From Lindgomyces ingoldianus (Eukaryota > Ascomycota > Dothideomycetes > Pleosporales > Lindgomycetaceae), in assembly GCF_010093535.1 (NCBI RefSeq), contig NW_022985176.1:196318-260317 (forward strand): a stretch of DNA of 64,000 nt, in the 5' to 3' direction. The position numbers were made by a program, and so were the translations under genes. The notes below the pieces were generated by a model. That model saw only the letters and a program-made list of their open reading frames with translations, did no database searches and was not told the origin of the DNA. Positions 47,798-60,377 of this stretch are shown here, in pieces; position 1 is the stretch's first letter; every line of letters begins with the position of its first letter.

Positions 47798-48169
47798 CTA
47801 GTAAAAATAAAATAAAACTTTTATTATAATTATTTTTTACACGCGCTTAAGCATTATATGCTTTTTAATAACTATATTAACTATAAGCTTATTAAGTACT
47901 AATACTAAAGCACTTATTAATACTTATAACTACTTAATCTTAAGCAGCATTACTTTATCTAAAAAAATAGCTTTAGTGTAAAGAATTAAGTAATAATTAT
48001 AAAGTATTATAAAATTTTATAACCCTTTCAAGAAGCTACTATTTATATAAAAAGTAAGGGCGTAGCTAGTATGTTAAAAGTAATATAAAAAGTCTTACCT
48101 ACACTTACCTAGCTTAGTACTACTCTTAATAATATGCTTTATTAATATAATAATGTTAACTTTAATAAT

Positions 48170-48386
48170 TGTCCGAATAGCAGTATTTAGATACGCGGTT
48201 GGGAGTCACGTGACATAGTCTTGTGTCACGGTTGTACGCACAGACAGATAAATACCCTTTCCTTCGCACAGACTTAGAACAAGAAGAATCAACACCAGTT
48301 ACCTGCAACCCCCCCCCCCCCCCGCGCGATGTGTACACCGTGCAAACCTCTTTGCTTTGCATAGCTAGCATAGAGTCCATTTAACA
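48170..48386. repeat. Solo LTR of a third family with a C15 tract
   Basis: 217 bp, TGTCCGAATAG to CATTTAACA, flanked by ATAAT on both sides (48165-48169 and 48387-48391). It contains a TATA-like GATAAATACC at about 48247-48256 and fifteen consecutive C at 48309-48323. It is not RIP-ed, in contrast to the surrounding hAT-2 sequence. Confidence 0.82.
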
Positions 48387-49388
48387 ATAATATTAATACT
48401 TTAAAAAACTATATAAAAGCTATTTATAATATAGCTTATATAAAAATTTATAAGTATCTACATAAGTTAAAAAATACCCTAGCATATTACACAGCCTACT
48501 GTCTCTACTTGCGCATAAAAAGCTACATAGATAAAGTATAAAAGGTGCCTTATAATTATAATAAAAAGCTTTACATAAAGCCTTACTTTTATAAAGGCTA
48601 GCTAGATAATTACTATGTTAGCTTTTAACACTTATAAGTAAAGTTTTAAAATGCTACCTCTCTAATTAGTACACTAGAGCTACTACTAAATAAGGCGTGT
48701 ATTAAGCTGTCTAGAAGCTAGTTAGACTTTATAAAAGCTACTTTATAAAGTAATAACATATACTTATCTTTTTACTATAATAAGTTTAAGTAGTAAATAA
48801 TTAAGTTACTTATGCTAAAAAAGTTTTTATTTATGTATAATCTAATTATCTACTAGATTAGAAAGGCTAATAAGTACTTTATTCTATTATACTTTACTTT
48901 TATAGTTCTTAGTATCTCTACTGCAGCTACTAACTATAAAAGGACCTTTTCTAAATTAGGTAATTTATTAGAGATAAAATAATTATATATAAAAGTAAAT
49001 TTTTTATTTACTTTATAATTACTATGTAGCTAGAAGCGCTTTAGCTTAAAGCCTATAACAGCATTAAACAGTCTCTATAATAACAGTATCTTTTCTAAAG
49101 AGCTTAAGACTATCTATAATATCTACAGTTAATTTAATACACTATAACTACACTATAAAGCTATTAATTAAGTTAAGTTAATTAATTAAGCTAGCTCTTT
49201 TAGGGCTATTAAGTTAATTAAGTTAAGTAAAAGCTGCTAAATCTGTTAATTAATTAAGCTATTTACCTTAACTTAATTAACTTAATTGTTGCCAACTCTG
49301 CACACCACATCCCCGCTAAATTGGTAACTCTAGCCATTAGCTAGCTAGAATTTAAACCCGCTACACAGTACTACGCGTATTTTGCAAT

Positions 49389-49592
49389 TTCACCGTTCCC
49401 GAGATCACACCGGTATACCGAGTGTTGATGCTGCAAAACAGTCCCGACAAGACCGTCCACAAGACTTCTCTTGAGCAAGATGCGGGTGAGCAGCGCTACA
49501 AAGCCTTGAATAATGCATGTGAGAACCTCTCCAACGAAGAGAAGTGGCGGACGTACGACCGCGCATACCCGCGCCAGTACCAGAGGAGTTAA
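49389..49592 (+). pseudogene. J-domain (DnaJ-like) remnant
   Basis: The plus strand reads a J-domain-like segment: YRVLMLQNSPDKT, then RYKALNNACENLSNEEKWRTYDRAYP, ending at TAA 49590-49592. Helix III/IV similarity (ALN.A...LSNEEK...YDR) is good, but the invariant HPD is SPD here and the part before YRV is missing. A J domain without HPD would not stimulate Hsp70. It follows hAT-2 directly. It may be the 3' piece of an older gene, with the rest lost. Confidence 0.5.
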
Positions 49593-50062
49593 AGCAAGAT
49601 ACAAAAGGAGCCAAAAGATCTAGAGCAGGCTTGATCCGAAACCTAGGGCCAATAAACACAAAGATTATTGTCCAAGAAAAGGTTCTAGGCAGGAGACTCA
49701 GACCCCTCGTTCTTCTACGTGCGAAGACTGAAACCATACAACGCCTCCATTTGCCGCGACGATTCCAACTGTTAACTTGATGACCTTACGGAAACCCAGC
49801 AGCGTCATGGACGCGCGGTGGGATGTTGTTCCCATATCGCTATCAGCAGCAGTGGGACCTCACACCAAACCATACTATCTTTTCATAGCTATTGGGATTG
49901 GCGTCCTTCTCTAGCTTATTTCCCCTCTTCTATTACCGAATTTTTGTCTCGGGCCGGATCAGGCATCACTCAAGATCGGTGGCCTGGCTTGGCTGAAGCA
50001 AGCGCTGGGGGTTGAGGGAGTGTAGTGGATCTATGTTTGCGTTGTGCCGAACAGACATAGTA
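49593..50062. other. Non-RIP-ed stretch between hAT-2 and hAT-3
   Basis: GC-balanced sequence with frames of 60-110 codons on both strands and no recognised product. It may be decayed continuation of the J-domain gene. Confidence 0.45.
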
Positions 50063-50070
50063 ACGGTTTC

Positions 50071-53000
50071 CAACGCTCTCAACCGTACGAATTACGTTTC
50101 ATACTTTTCGTCTCAGTACTGTCACGTGAGCCGTAGCAAACGTAGTATAGTCCTTGTACGTTTTGTTTTGTCTTGTAAGTCATAGCTGCGGACCGTACTG
50201 CGTCTCAAAAGCTTAACTTTTAGGTAGAGATTGCCTATTAGCTCAGACATTAATAGGTGGGGACCTGTGGCACTGTTAGACGAGTTTTTTAATAAGCTAG
50301 TTGTTAATTAGGGGGTAAGATTGCCTAATAACCTAGGTGCAGCATTTCCTACCTAAATTAACACTGCTAAATCTTTCTATATCTTAATATTATGTTAACT
50401 ATGCGCAATTTCCTTAGTTAACAAGCCTCTACACAGAGCACTAGCTAGTTGTAGAGCTCTTAGAGCTCTTAGTTAACCTAGGGTAGTAACATAATCTATC
50501 ACGCTTGTTCCTGTCGCCTAGAGAAGTTGTAATTATTGTTATTAGAGTCCTTATCCTGTAATAGCTCTCTAGCTTTTGTATATAATTCTTATGTAAGAGA
50601 ACACTCTAGAGATTTTTTTCTTAATCTAGAAGTTATGTTTCTAATAAAGTAGGATAATATATAGCTTACTAGCAAAAAGCTAAAGGCAGAGGAGCTAGGT
50701 TACTGCGTGAAACACTCTTCTTAGCTCTAAGATAACAGGAAGGCGTTAGTAGTGTAGAACTATAGAGCTAACTTGCTATACACTAGAGAAGGCTTAAGGG
50801 TGAAGCTCTAGCTCTGCTAACTCTGCTATTGCAGAGGCAATTGCGCTGCTACTAAAATAGTTAACAGCTATAGCTATATTAGCTACTATCTTAAGAAAGA
50901 GCATAGAATTAATATTAGTAGTAATAAAGGTCTTTTACCTAATTCTCTTTATGCTTTACCTAATCCTTAGGCAGCAACAGCTACTACAGTAGCAGGCTTA
51001 GCCTAAGTTGCTTCTTATAATCCCTAGTAAGAGGGGTTGTTGCAGAGGTTGTTAGTAGACTAGGTTATACTTTATAATATATTATTTACAACAGCATCCT
51101 TAGCTAAACTCTAAGGCCTTTTTACCTAGAACTAACTAGATCTTCTTGCTGCTATCTTAAGCTTAAATGTAACAATATTATTATATATAAAGTAGAGGTT
51201 AACACGCTAGAAGGAGGAGATTTAAACAATATTAAAATTAGCTAGGTTAAAAGTAGTGTTAAGTGTTAATATATAGACTTTACTAAACTACCTCTTCTTT
51301 TTTAGAGTAGTAGCTTACTTTCTTAGTAAGTTTAGCAGAACCTTAGAGGGGCTATTTTAGCGTCTTAGCTTAGAAAACTAACAATAAACAATAACTAACT
51401 CCTACCTTATAAATGTTAATTATTAATAATAAGACTTACTTATTAGCTTCTATAACTTTTATAGCAACTATATAGAGGCTAACTAAGCGCAGGCTATCTT
51501 TAAAATTATTTAGGATTACAAAATTATGTTAAAATTTAGTTGTTTTATTGCTAATAACACGTCTAATAACAACAACTCTACTATTAACACTCTAGCTAAA
51601 TATCTTAGAGTTAACCTTAATAAAGAGCACTGCATACGCTGTACAGGCTACATAATCTAATTAGTGCTAAAGGCAGTTATCTATAGTAAAGGATTATTGC
51701 AATTTAAAGCTGCTCTTGCAAACGCAGCTCCCTAGAATTAGTTTAAGCTTTATTATAAACATAAAGTTGTTAGCAAGCTACATAACTTTGTTAATGCTAT
51801 TCTCTTATTACATAAACGCTAGGAGGCCTTTATAGCTGTATAATTATCTCTAGGGGAAAAGGACAAGCTCTAGAGCTTTAGTACACTTAATTTAATACAG
51901 GACAGCAGCGTCTGCTAGCATTCTATATATCTAATGCTTGTACAGTGCCTAGAGCTTAAGGATCTAATTACTAAGTTTATCTAAAAGTAGCGCAGCATAG
52001 ATGACAACACTAAGGACTCTAACATACCTAGCAACACAGCTCTTTAAGAGATTATTAGTAAAGAAGACTAAAAGAAGGTTAAACGCCTTACTAAGTTCCT
52101 TAAGGTCTTTTATTAAATAATAAAATAGCTAGAGGGCAACAGCAAGCATAGTTCTCTATAGATGTCTATTATTAACATGCAAGTGCTGTATAATAAGCTG
52201 TTGCAGATAAAAAAGAAACTTTTCTTTAAGCCTAACAACAGTTACTTTAAAAACAGCGTTTTTTTTAGACTTAAAAAAATTAACACATATTTCTAAAAGA
52301 TAGTTATTAATCTTTTTATCTCTTACTTAGTAATTGCTACTATACTTAACCCACAACTTTATATACTCTAGTTTAAGGACCACTAGCGTTATTACTAATT
52401 CTAGTACTAGAAGGCAGAGACCTTAATAAAGGTTGTTTTCTAGCGTTACATTAATGCTAAAGAAGATAAAGAAGTTAATATAGATCCCCTCTAGTAAAAG
52501 CTTTTAGTAATAAGCTCTTATAACTCTTATTACTAAAAGGCTTTTACAGTTAACACTTCTCTTCTTACTAGAGCCTAGAGTTATAAGAAAGCTTAGAAAA
52601 TAATAGAGTTATAGCAATACTTTAACGCTTATGTAGAAGACTTTTAAGATGCTAAGGTAAGAGATAGCTATTCTTTATAAGCTAGCCCTCTTACTTAGTG
52701 GCTTAAAGTAGGTTAAAAATAGTATCCTACGCTGTTTAAAATTGCCCTTAACTTCCTCACTATACCCTCTACTAGCTGCGACTGCAAGAGAGCCTTTAGT
52801 GGAGGCCAGCGTACAGTTATAATTAATAGAGGTTCTCTCTCTAGGGCTACTATTAAGGCGCTTTAATTGCAGAAGAATTAGCTACGTTATTAAGTTGTAA
52901 AGAGTAACTTAATTAAGCTTGTAAACCTTATCTAAAAGCAGCTAGTTACTATACTGTAAAACGTTAACAGCAGCAAGTAAGATAAAATGTTAAAAAGTAC

Positions 53001-53138
53001 AAGGATTTTAGTGCGTTTTAGTTCAGCAGCAAAACAGACAGCTAAGTCGCCCAGGCCGTACAAACGTAGCAGGAAAGTGAGACGTTGACGTCCGTTGATT
53101 ACTACGTTTCGTTTCGTTTCGTTCGGTTGAGAGCGTTG
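50071..53138 (+). mobile_element. hAT-3 DNA transposon, RIP-damaged
   Basis: The element is 3068 bp with inverted ends CAACGCTCTCAACCG and the 8-bp target duplication ACGGTTTC on both sides (50063-50070 and 53139-53146). The plus-strand transposase is degraded but its C-terminal dimerisation region is legible at about 52725-52860 (SCDCKRAFSGGQRTV, typical CDCERAFSGGRRTV of fungal hATs). Stops derived from CAA/CAG/TGG are frequent. Its inverted repeats differ from those of hAT-1 and hAT-2, so three hAT families occur in this window. Confidence 0.92.
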
Positions 53139-53146
53139 ACGGTTTC

Positions 53147-54400
53147 ATTGAAAGAGGCATACCAGCGCTTTGAACGCAATTCTAGCTCTATGTCAGAGTC
53201 TTGGGCCTATGTCTATGGCTGACGCTGCGGGGTAAAGCTCCCAAACGGGATCGCCATAAACGTAGAGAACGTCGTACTTAACTTCTTCAAAGACTTTCAG
53301 ATATTTTTTTCCTCGTACGTATTGGCCTATATTCCAGGGTTGTTTCGTGCACCAGTAATCTGTATGCATCCTGCGTAGGCTTTGCGGCCGTCGATAGAAC
53401 TTAGAAGTTGAACCATCACACGTCTGCACCCTCCATTGAGCTATTTTCTGCTGTTCTTCGTGGCCTCCCACTCTTTAGGGCCCTTCCAATCACCAAAGTA
53501 TTAGTCTTGAGCTCTGTCATCACTTTTCGGCTTACTCCCCACGATGCCTGATCGGTTCTCAGCCTGGTTTGCACAGTCTCAAAGTGAGTCGGTCTGCTTC
53601 CTCATTTATGTAGCTTGGGTAGTTAGGCTGATTGTAAAATACATGCATATGGAGGACTTTATGGTCATAGGTCGAAGTAATTACGACTGGGAGGAAAGGG
53701 TAGAACGGACATCTGTTCTTAAATCGTCAGGAGACTACACCCTCTTCTATTTGTTTAGCTTTCAGTGCGCAGCATAGAGCGCACACTCTAGCCTGTTTTG
53801 TGGAAGGAAGTGCGGGAATTTTGGCACTGTACGCATGACTTGATACGCATCTGCTATCTCGATGTCTTCAATGCAATGAGCCTGTGAAATCTCATGGGAT
53901 AATTAATAGTAAATCATGTCAGCAGAGCTTACGCAGATATCCTAGGGCTTTATTTAGATGGAAAAATATAGGCTCATTGCGATAGAATAATTCGGAGGGA
54001 GGCGAAGATTCGATCGAGAGCTATTCACTAATATACTTAAATCTAGGCTCCTATGGAATATACGAAGAGAATTTAGGATGTCATCTAGGCCTAAGCCTGA
54101 CAGATTATGCATGTAGAGCGTAACTGTATGTTAGTTTCTTCAAAGGCAACCCGGTTTTAGCGTGGAAAAAAGTACGGACAGGACGTGGCGTCCGGTCACT
54201 AAGGGTTAAAGCGAATGGGCAGTTGTTGAGAGAGCTGACTGGAAAGCCGCGACGTTGAAAAGATATAATGACAAAAGCTTGAGCAGATTTGCTCTCATCC
54301 CCACATTACTAATTGTATAAAACGACACTGTATGATAAGGGTGACTAAAACAATCATCTATATTATACACGCATTCCCGTCGCAGTGACTGCTGGCATGT
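53147..54400. other. Intergenic stretch, no gene supported
   Basis: A 92-codon minus frame (53193-53471) and a 77-codon plus frame (53544-53777) have no recognisable features. The sequence is GC-balanced on the left and becomes mildly AT-rich towards 54350, where it forms the 3' flank of the tannase gene. Confidence 0.5.
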
Positions 54401-56057
54401 CTATACGCATTCCCAACTGTTCAACTTCTTTGCATCGCCGCCCTTATATACATTGCGCTTTGGATACTTGCAATGCGCCCGTTGATACTGAACCCCTAAG
54501 CTTTGCGTATCATTAACAAACCTAGTACCAATGATCGTCTCTGGAGCCTTGCCATTTTCCACCCAATTTACAATCGCCATGAGGACATTCTGACTCGGAT
54601 CCAAACTAGCCACAGAATTAAGACTCTGTCCAATGACGCTTGCGCCATCGCCTCCATAACAATGATCCATCCCACTGATGCGGAAGAATCGGTAGAAGGA
54701 ATCCAGCTGAGTGGGCTTGAGCCTCATTGTCTTACTCACATGTTCGTAGTATCGCGGCGAGTTGTCAGATGTGATGATGGCGTCCATTTGGCCGTGATAA
54801 TGTAGGATTTTTGCGCCGCGGTTGTGTACTGCACTGAGGTCACCTTTCCAGGTTTCAATGTTGGATGGGTTGATTCGAGCCGCGTTCGCATAATCTGTGG
54901 TATTCAGAGTTGCGGGGTCCCAGGAAGGGTCGTTGTAGATTGCGTATCGATACCAATCCGCCATATAAGGAAACGGAGCACCAGTGTAACTAATGTATGC
55001 CGCTGAAATCTCTGAGCCGGGTTGCATCCGAGGGTAGACAAGAGAGCCATCTGCGGCATACAACGGCGAGAAGATCTTTTGCACCGTCTGGGACTGCACA
55101 GGTGTTAAACAATTTGTCGTCAAGTTTCCGCCGCAGATTAGCCCTTTCGAATCGTAATTGCACAGTAGTGGGTCCTCGATGATGCCATCGATGTAGCCAT
55201 CAATCGCATCACACTGCTTTAGAATATCTTGGTGAATGATGGGCCACATGTTTGTGGGAACAAAGGTAGGAGATGTTGGGTTTCCTTCAAGGATATAGAA
55301 GTGTCCGCTCCAAGACGTCAGGTTGTTGAATGCAAATGCTGGGGCACCAGCCACAATGCCGTCAAAATCTTCAGGAAAGTCTTGTGCGGATTTGAAACCT
55401 TGTCGACCTCCGGTGGAACATCCTAGGTAGTAAGACTTCTTGTGAGCTTTCCCGTAGAAGGCCTTACTAATCGCCTTTCCCACCACCACTCCAGTATGGA
55501 CACTGGATCTATATTAGCTTGATCTCGACAGAGAAATGGTAGAGTCAGATAACTCACGACCGATACGCAAAGTCTGCTACAACTTCGGGGTTGTTGTAGA
55601 ACGCTCCGCCGCTAGTACCGTTATGTCCGTTGTTTGCCCCGACGGATGCAAATCCTAATCTAGTAGTATAGACCATGTCGTTGTATCCCGTGCATCCAGA
55701 TATGCCCCCATTTCCAGTACTCAGAAATCTCCCAGTCCAGTTTGCCGGAAGCCACGCTTCCATGTTAATGCCGGAGCGGTTAGATGTGGCCACATAAAGG
55801 GCAATACGGCAAATATCTGTAGAGATAGCTTGAGAGAATTGCCCACATGTGACATTATAATCTGGAATGCTGAGATTCGTCCCCGCTGCGACAAACTGGG
55901 AGAAGTAGATTGTGGCGTTCGCGATCTGGAGTTTCGGTGCAATAGATGTACATGTTTCCTGGAAGTCACCTACCGAGCGCAAGGATGACTGCTCAGGGAG
56001 TGCAAATGAAGCGCATGCGTTGAGAAGTGGAACCCACAGCAGTTGGTCGAGCTTCAT
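54401..56057 (-). CDS. Secreted tannase / feruloyl esterase family enzyme, 535 aa
   Basis: Two exons on the minus strand, 56057-55558 and 55508-54401, with a 49-bp intron (GTGAGT...AATATAG). The start at MKLDQLLWVPLLNACASFA gives a clean signal peptide; the frame is open 34 codons further upstream but those residues are not signal-like. The protein carries the CS-D-HC arrangement of the tannase family: GCSTGG with Cys 197 and nucleophile Ser 198, Asp about 409 in HGQMDAI, and His 449-Cys 450 in GMDHCYGG. NGGISGCTGYNDM and EDFDGIVAGAPAFAFNNL are also typical. The reaction is hydrolysis of ester bonds of feruloylated plant polysaccharides or gallotannins; which one cannot be decided from sequence. 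Many N-x-S/T sites fit a secreted glycoprotein acting on plant material. All key residues are present. Confidence 0.94.
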
Positions 56058-57204
56058 GTTGAAGGAATTTGTGGCCCAGTCTGGGCAACCCGAATTCTGG
56101 AAGTCTGCGGCAAACATATGGACTTTAAGAAGGTTTCCAGGCACCGAAATGACGTGCATGCATTCTCGGCGCTCTCCTTAGACGGAAAATACACCGAGCA
56201 GCCAATTTAAATTCCGGCCGGTTCCTGGACGCGACGGGGCTTTGATCCGCTAGCCTGGATTAGCAATTGTGTTTATGCGAAGGCTCATTCACGAGTAGTG
56301 TTCACGCCTAATTCCCACATCGCGGGAGTAGCCTCGGGATATCTTTTAGCTGTCTCATACTAAAGTAGAGCTTTTCGAAAATGGAAAAAAGTTTTCGATG
56401 CTGGAAAATAAACAAAGGTTAGAATTGAGAACAGGGAATTATGGACAGCAATTGCTACAGGGAAGGTCATGGCGCAGTTGCATGGAAGGCCTGTCGAACG
56501 GTAAAACAGGAATTTAATCGAGCGATCGACATCTGCGAGGAACTGGAACACGCCACGTGCACGCGTCTAAAGCGAGCGATGTGCACCTAGGACGGCTTTT
56601 GTTGGAAATGAGAAATGCATGAATTGGGGATTTCACTTGGTCCGAATCTTCCGAGGTTGGGGGCCTGACCAGCATGACTAGGAAGATACATCCCGATCCT
56701 AGCTACTTAGGTTTTCTGGGTATATGGAAGAGATTATGCTTCGTGATTATGTTTCTAAGCTGAGAATTGACCGAGATGCGAGAAATCCAAGGCTGGCAAT
56801 CACATATATTTCCACGTGACTTATTATCGTAGACCTGTACAGATATATATCCCCTGACATACATAGCACATTTACTTTACTCTAGCATAGGGACATCTGT
56901 CTAGATGCTATAACAAGAAGTCTTCACTCTCACTCTCACCCAAATCCATCAACAACCATGCATTCCTCACGAGCCACATCCCGCTCAAAATGCTCTCCAT
57001 GACTTTTACGGCGTCGATAGCACCCAGGAGATTATTAAGAGTAGCTCTTGTCTAGAGCCTCGAGAAGGGTTATTTCACTAGTGCTCGAGTCCAACATCGT
57101 GCTGCAAGCGAGGTGGCCGAATCATGGAGTGATCGCGCTGTGGTTGGAATGCCTTGTCCCACCAGAAAGTCGAAGACCGCACAGATACAATCCTCAATCC
57201 AATG
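56058..57204. promoter_or_regulatory. Intergenic region between tannase and histidine kinase genes
   Basis: The right half is the 3' flank of the kinase gene and the left half the promoter of the tannase gene, both on the minus strand. No TATA box is certain. Frames of 60-90 codons have no features. Confidence 0.45.
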
Positions 57205-60200
57205 TCAAGTGATGAAGTCCTTGATGGGGCTATTAAAGATCGTGGCCGACGGTTCGGGGATGGGCATGGTGGCTTGGGGGACAAGGCCGTGCATCATGTG
57301 CACAAGATCCGCAGCCTTAAAAGGCTTTTGCATCACCCGGTCCTGCAAATCGATAAGTTTATATGTCAAGAATTCGAAGCTTAATCACGAGAGAACGTAC
57401 CGCTCCGGCTGCAAGCGCCGCTTCAATCTGCTCCGGTCTGACATTCGCCGTGACCGCAATAATTGGCAAAGGGTTCACCAATCGCCCCTCCTGTAGACGC
57501 TTCCGAATCTCCTTTGTCGCACTCAGTCCGTCTAATACCGGCATTTCCAAATCCATCAACACGACATCGAACTTTTTTCTATCCAGAGCGTCTAGAGCTT
57601 CAAGTCCGTGATTAGCGACTTCGACAACGCACCCGGCTTTCTTCAACTGCTTGCCAAGGACCTGCTGGTTTATGACATTGTCTTCGACGAGCAGGACATC
57701 TAACTGCTCACTCAAGACTCCCTGGTGCTCTTGTGGAAATTGCTCTCCCAGTCTCTGCAGTCGTCTCTGCACTCTCTTCGTCTTGACATAGAAGCCAAAC
57801 GTAGAACCTTCTCCAAGAACAGATGTTACGCCAATCTCTCCACCCTGCTTCTCCGTCAATTCCTTCGAGATGAAGAGCCCCAACCCGCTTCCACCATACT
57901 TGACATGAGTGCGCATATTCGCCTGTCGAAAACGTTCAAATATCTTATGGATCTCTTTCCCATTCAAACCAATTCCAGAGTCTTTAACAAGGAAGGTCAG
58001 GTAGATAGTTTCCCCCATTCCCCATTCTTTGTTATTCGTTACGTCGTCTTGTTTGTCGCCTCGAGTTGCCCAAAACATGTCATCTGGAAACATGGAGCGA
58101 GGATCGGATAAGGTGGCACCGTACCGAACGGAGATTTTCGGGTTAGTGGATAATTTCACAAACTTGATTGCGTTCGTGAGTAGGTTGATGAATATTTGCG
58201 TGACCCGAGACGGATCCAAGTAGAGATATTCGATGCTCAATTCGAAAATGGAGGGTTCAGGTTCGACATCGTATTTGACATGGTTAGATTTTAGCTCAGC
58301 TTCGAAAATTTTCATAATGGCATTGATAAGTTTCGACGGTCTTGTGGCGGTGGGGGTAACCGATAGCAGCATGGAATCGAGCTTGCTCAGCGTCAAAACA
58401 TCATCAATGATGCGCTTTTGGTGATTGGCACATTGTATGATAATCTGTGCCGCAGAAACATTCTCGGCCAAAGAATCGAGACAGGGCTGCGGTATTTCCT
58501 CGAGTTTGGAGCGACATTCTTCCAGGGAACTGCTAATGCTGTCTGCACAATGCACGATTGCGCTCAGAGGATTCCTCATTTCATGAGAAACGACATCGAT
58601 GAAAGCCTCCTGTTGCCTTTTAGCTTCCCTTGCTTCGGTAGCCAATCGCGCTTGAAATGTCTCGGCCCACTTGAGTCTGCTGATGTCGGTAGCGCAAGCC
58701 ATAATAGACTTTAAGCTACCACTTTCGCGATAGGGAAAGGCCAGAACCTGAAGCTGGGCAGGCTCCGCGTCGCCTATCGGAGAAGTGTAAAGACGCTTGA
58801 GCCGAAGTTCTGCAGTGACGTGATTCGCACCTCCAAGAAGATTCTTCCAGAGTTCGTCCGCTTTGCCTCGATCTTCATCCTGCAAAATGAATTAGTAAAA
58901 AAATGCTTATTGCAACAGTGGGTGAAGTCGCCGCTGTGTAGTGACATAAGATTGTGGTAGCTTTAAATATGCAAAGAAAGCAGACTAGTGCTGAAAATAG
59001 GGCCTGAATAGGGTCCTCACTAGATAGACGTCGAAAAACGACCCTCGGTGTGGGTGTTGGTCGGCTCGTCGGCCTGAAAGAGCATAGTAATGGTCATTCG
59101 CCCATATCATCTCTCCATCTAGCGAGACATGGATCATCCCCACTGAAGCATGTTCAATAAGATGTCTCAGCTTCGTATCGCTGAAGGCGAGATCATTCTC
59201 CAATCGTTGTTGGCATTTCCGAGCCTCCTCTGCGTTGACGGCCGCAGAAACGACACTTGATACCATCCGACCCAGATCTTTCAAAAACTGTTCACAGGCG
59301 TCGTCGAATGGCCGACATGGATTTGTTCCGGTGATGAGATAGCCAAAGACACGTGACCCGCTTGTTATGGGGAGGACGGCAATCTTTTTGGAGGGTTGCT
59401 TAAACCCACTCCAGGAGATGGCGTCGAAACGGTTGTCATAGCCCATTATGAGCGGATTAGATCCTGCACGGCGGCAGTCGGGTACTAGACCTTCGGAGCT
59501 ACTGATATCTTGCTCATCAACCATTAGGTTGTGGCCGCTTGGGAGCCCGATGTGACCTCGAAGCCGCAGGATAGTTGATTGTGGGTTCTCATCCGCTTCG
59601 TAGAGGATAGCCATTGGTATGTCATTGCCATTTGTTTCAAGTGAAGCAATGATATGCCGGTAAATGGCATCGACTGTTAGCTCTGGAACGGAAGCCATTC
59701 GATTGAGCATTGTCGTCCTACGGTCGTTAAGCCGCTGATTTGTGACCTCAAACAGGGAATTGTAGAATCCTTCGGGTAGGGTTGTGGGTCCCCCGCCGAT
59801 AGGTACAAAGTTTCCGGTGAAGAAGGCCTCCTCTCGCCATCCAAGCCGCTCTACCATCAACGCAGAAGCTGCTGAGTGGTCGGAGGCGACACCAGTCGCT
59901 CGAGCTCTGTCAAAGAAGGGTTGGATGCCATCCCAGAGGTCTGGATATGCGTTGATGAAGGTCGAGCCCATGAGCTTAGGGTGGACTTGGCCCGATAGAG
60001 GCATGTAGGCCTCGTTATAGATGGCGACGAGGTCCGGTCCCCTATTCCAGGTCAGCCAGTCAATGAAAAAAAAAAAAAAAAAGCTAAGGATGCTACTTTT
60101 ATGCATACCACCACAGACAAGCAGCACGAGAGTCGGCAAAGAGCATGCGGGTGAAGAGCCGCAACGTTGGGCTCCATTCCGTTAGGGGCCCCAGCTTGCT

Positions 60201-60377
60201 CTTGGACCAATCCGTCGTGCGGAAGAAGCGGACATGGTCGGTTTGAGGCAGGTCCTCAGTCCAGTCGCGATTTTCAAAAGCGCAGTCGTTTCGTTGGGGA
60301 CCGGTAGCATCTCCACCTCCAAGAGCGTCGGCGGGATCTCCGCCCTGGGGCGGCGGTATCAGCTGCCGTGGCGGCAT
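57205..60377 (-). CDS. Hybrid histidine kinase (PAS/GAF, HisKA, HATPase, receiver), 968 aa
   Basis: Four minus-strand exons give one frame: 60377-60109, 60041-59021, 58879-57401 and 57342-57205. The N-terminal PAS-like region (FFRTTDWSKSKLGPLTEWSP, then CLWWGPDLVAIYNEAY across intron 1) is typical of fungal group hybrid kinases with FxxTxWxxTxLGP starts. A GAF-like segment (about 165-350) and a second PAS (about 390-510) follow. HisKA has VVSHEMRNPLSAI with His about 529. The ATPase has N-box INLLTNAIKF, DSGIGL and GGSGLGLFISKEL. The receiver has LLVEDN, phospho-acceptor Asp about 873 in VVLMDLEMP, and MQKPF encoded by the last exon. There is no signal peptide or membrane segment, so it is a cytosolic sensor feeding a phosphorelay towards the HOG pathway or other outputs (family knowledge). 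Intron 1 contains a 17-nt homopolymer, T on the coding strand (60066-60082), as polypyrimidine tract. The gene is complete. Confidence 0.93.

Larger units (their letters stand above)
36745..49300 (+). mobile_element. hAT-2: hAT element expanded to 12.5 kb by nested insertions
   Basis: The ends are inverted repeats, CAGACTTGGCAACAATT at the left and the complement of CAGAGTTGGCAACAATT at the right. Both are flanked by the 8-bp duplication CACACCAC (36737-36744 and 49301-49308), as expected for hAT. Transposase remains are visible on the plus strand. A segment of LGYFILNNATNN type lies at about 40440-40500. The C-terminal dimerisation region lies at about 48895-48975 (RTFSKLGNLLE, RIP-altered from CERTFSELGDLLE-type). 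The core element would be about 3-4 kb; the rest is inserted DNA: solo LTRs at 37053, 42695 and 48170, a Pogo copy at 37736, a short LTR-like unit at 39641 and a copia element at 40812-47797. All of its coding capacity is destroyed. Confidence 0.88.
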
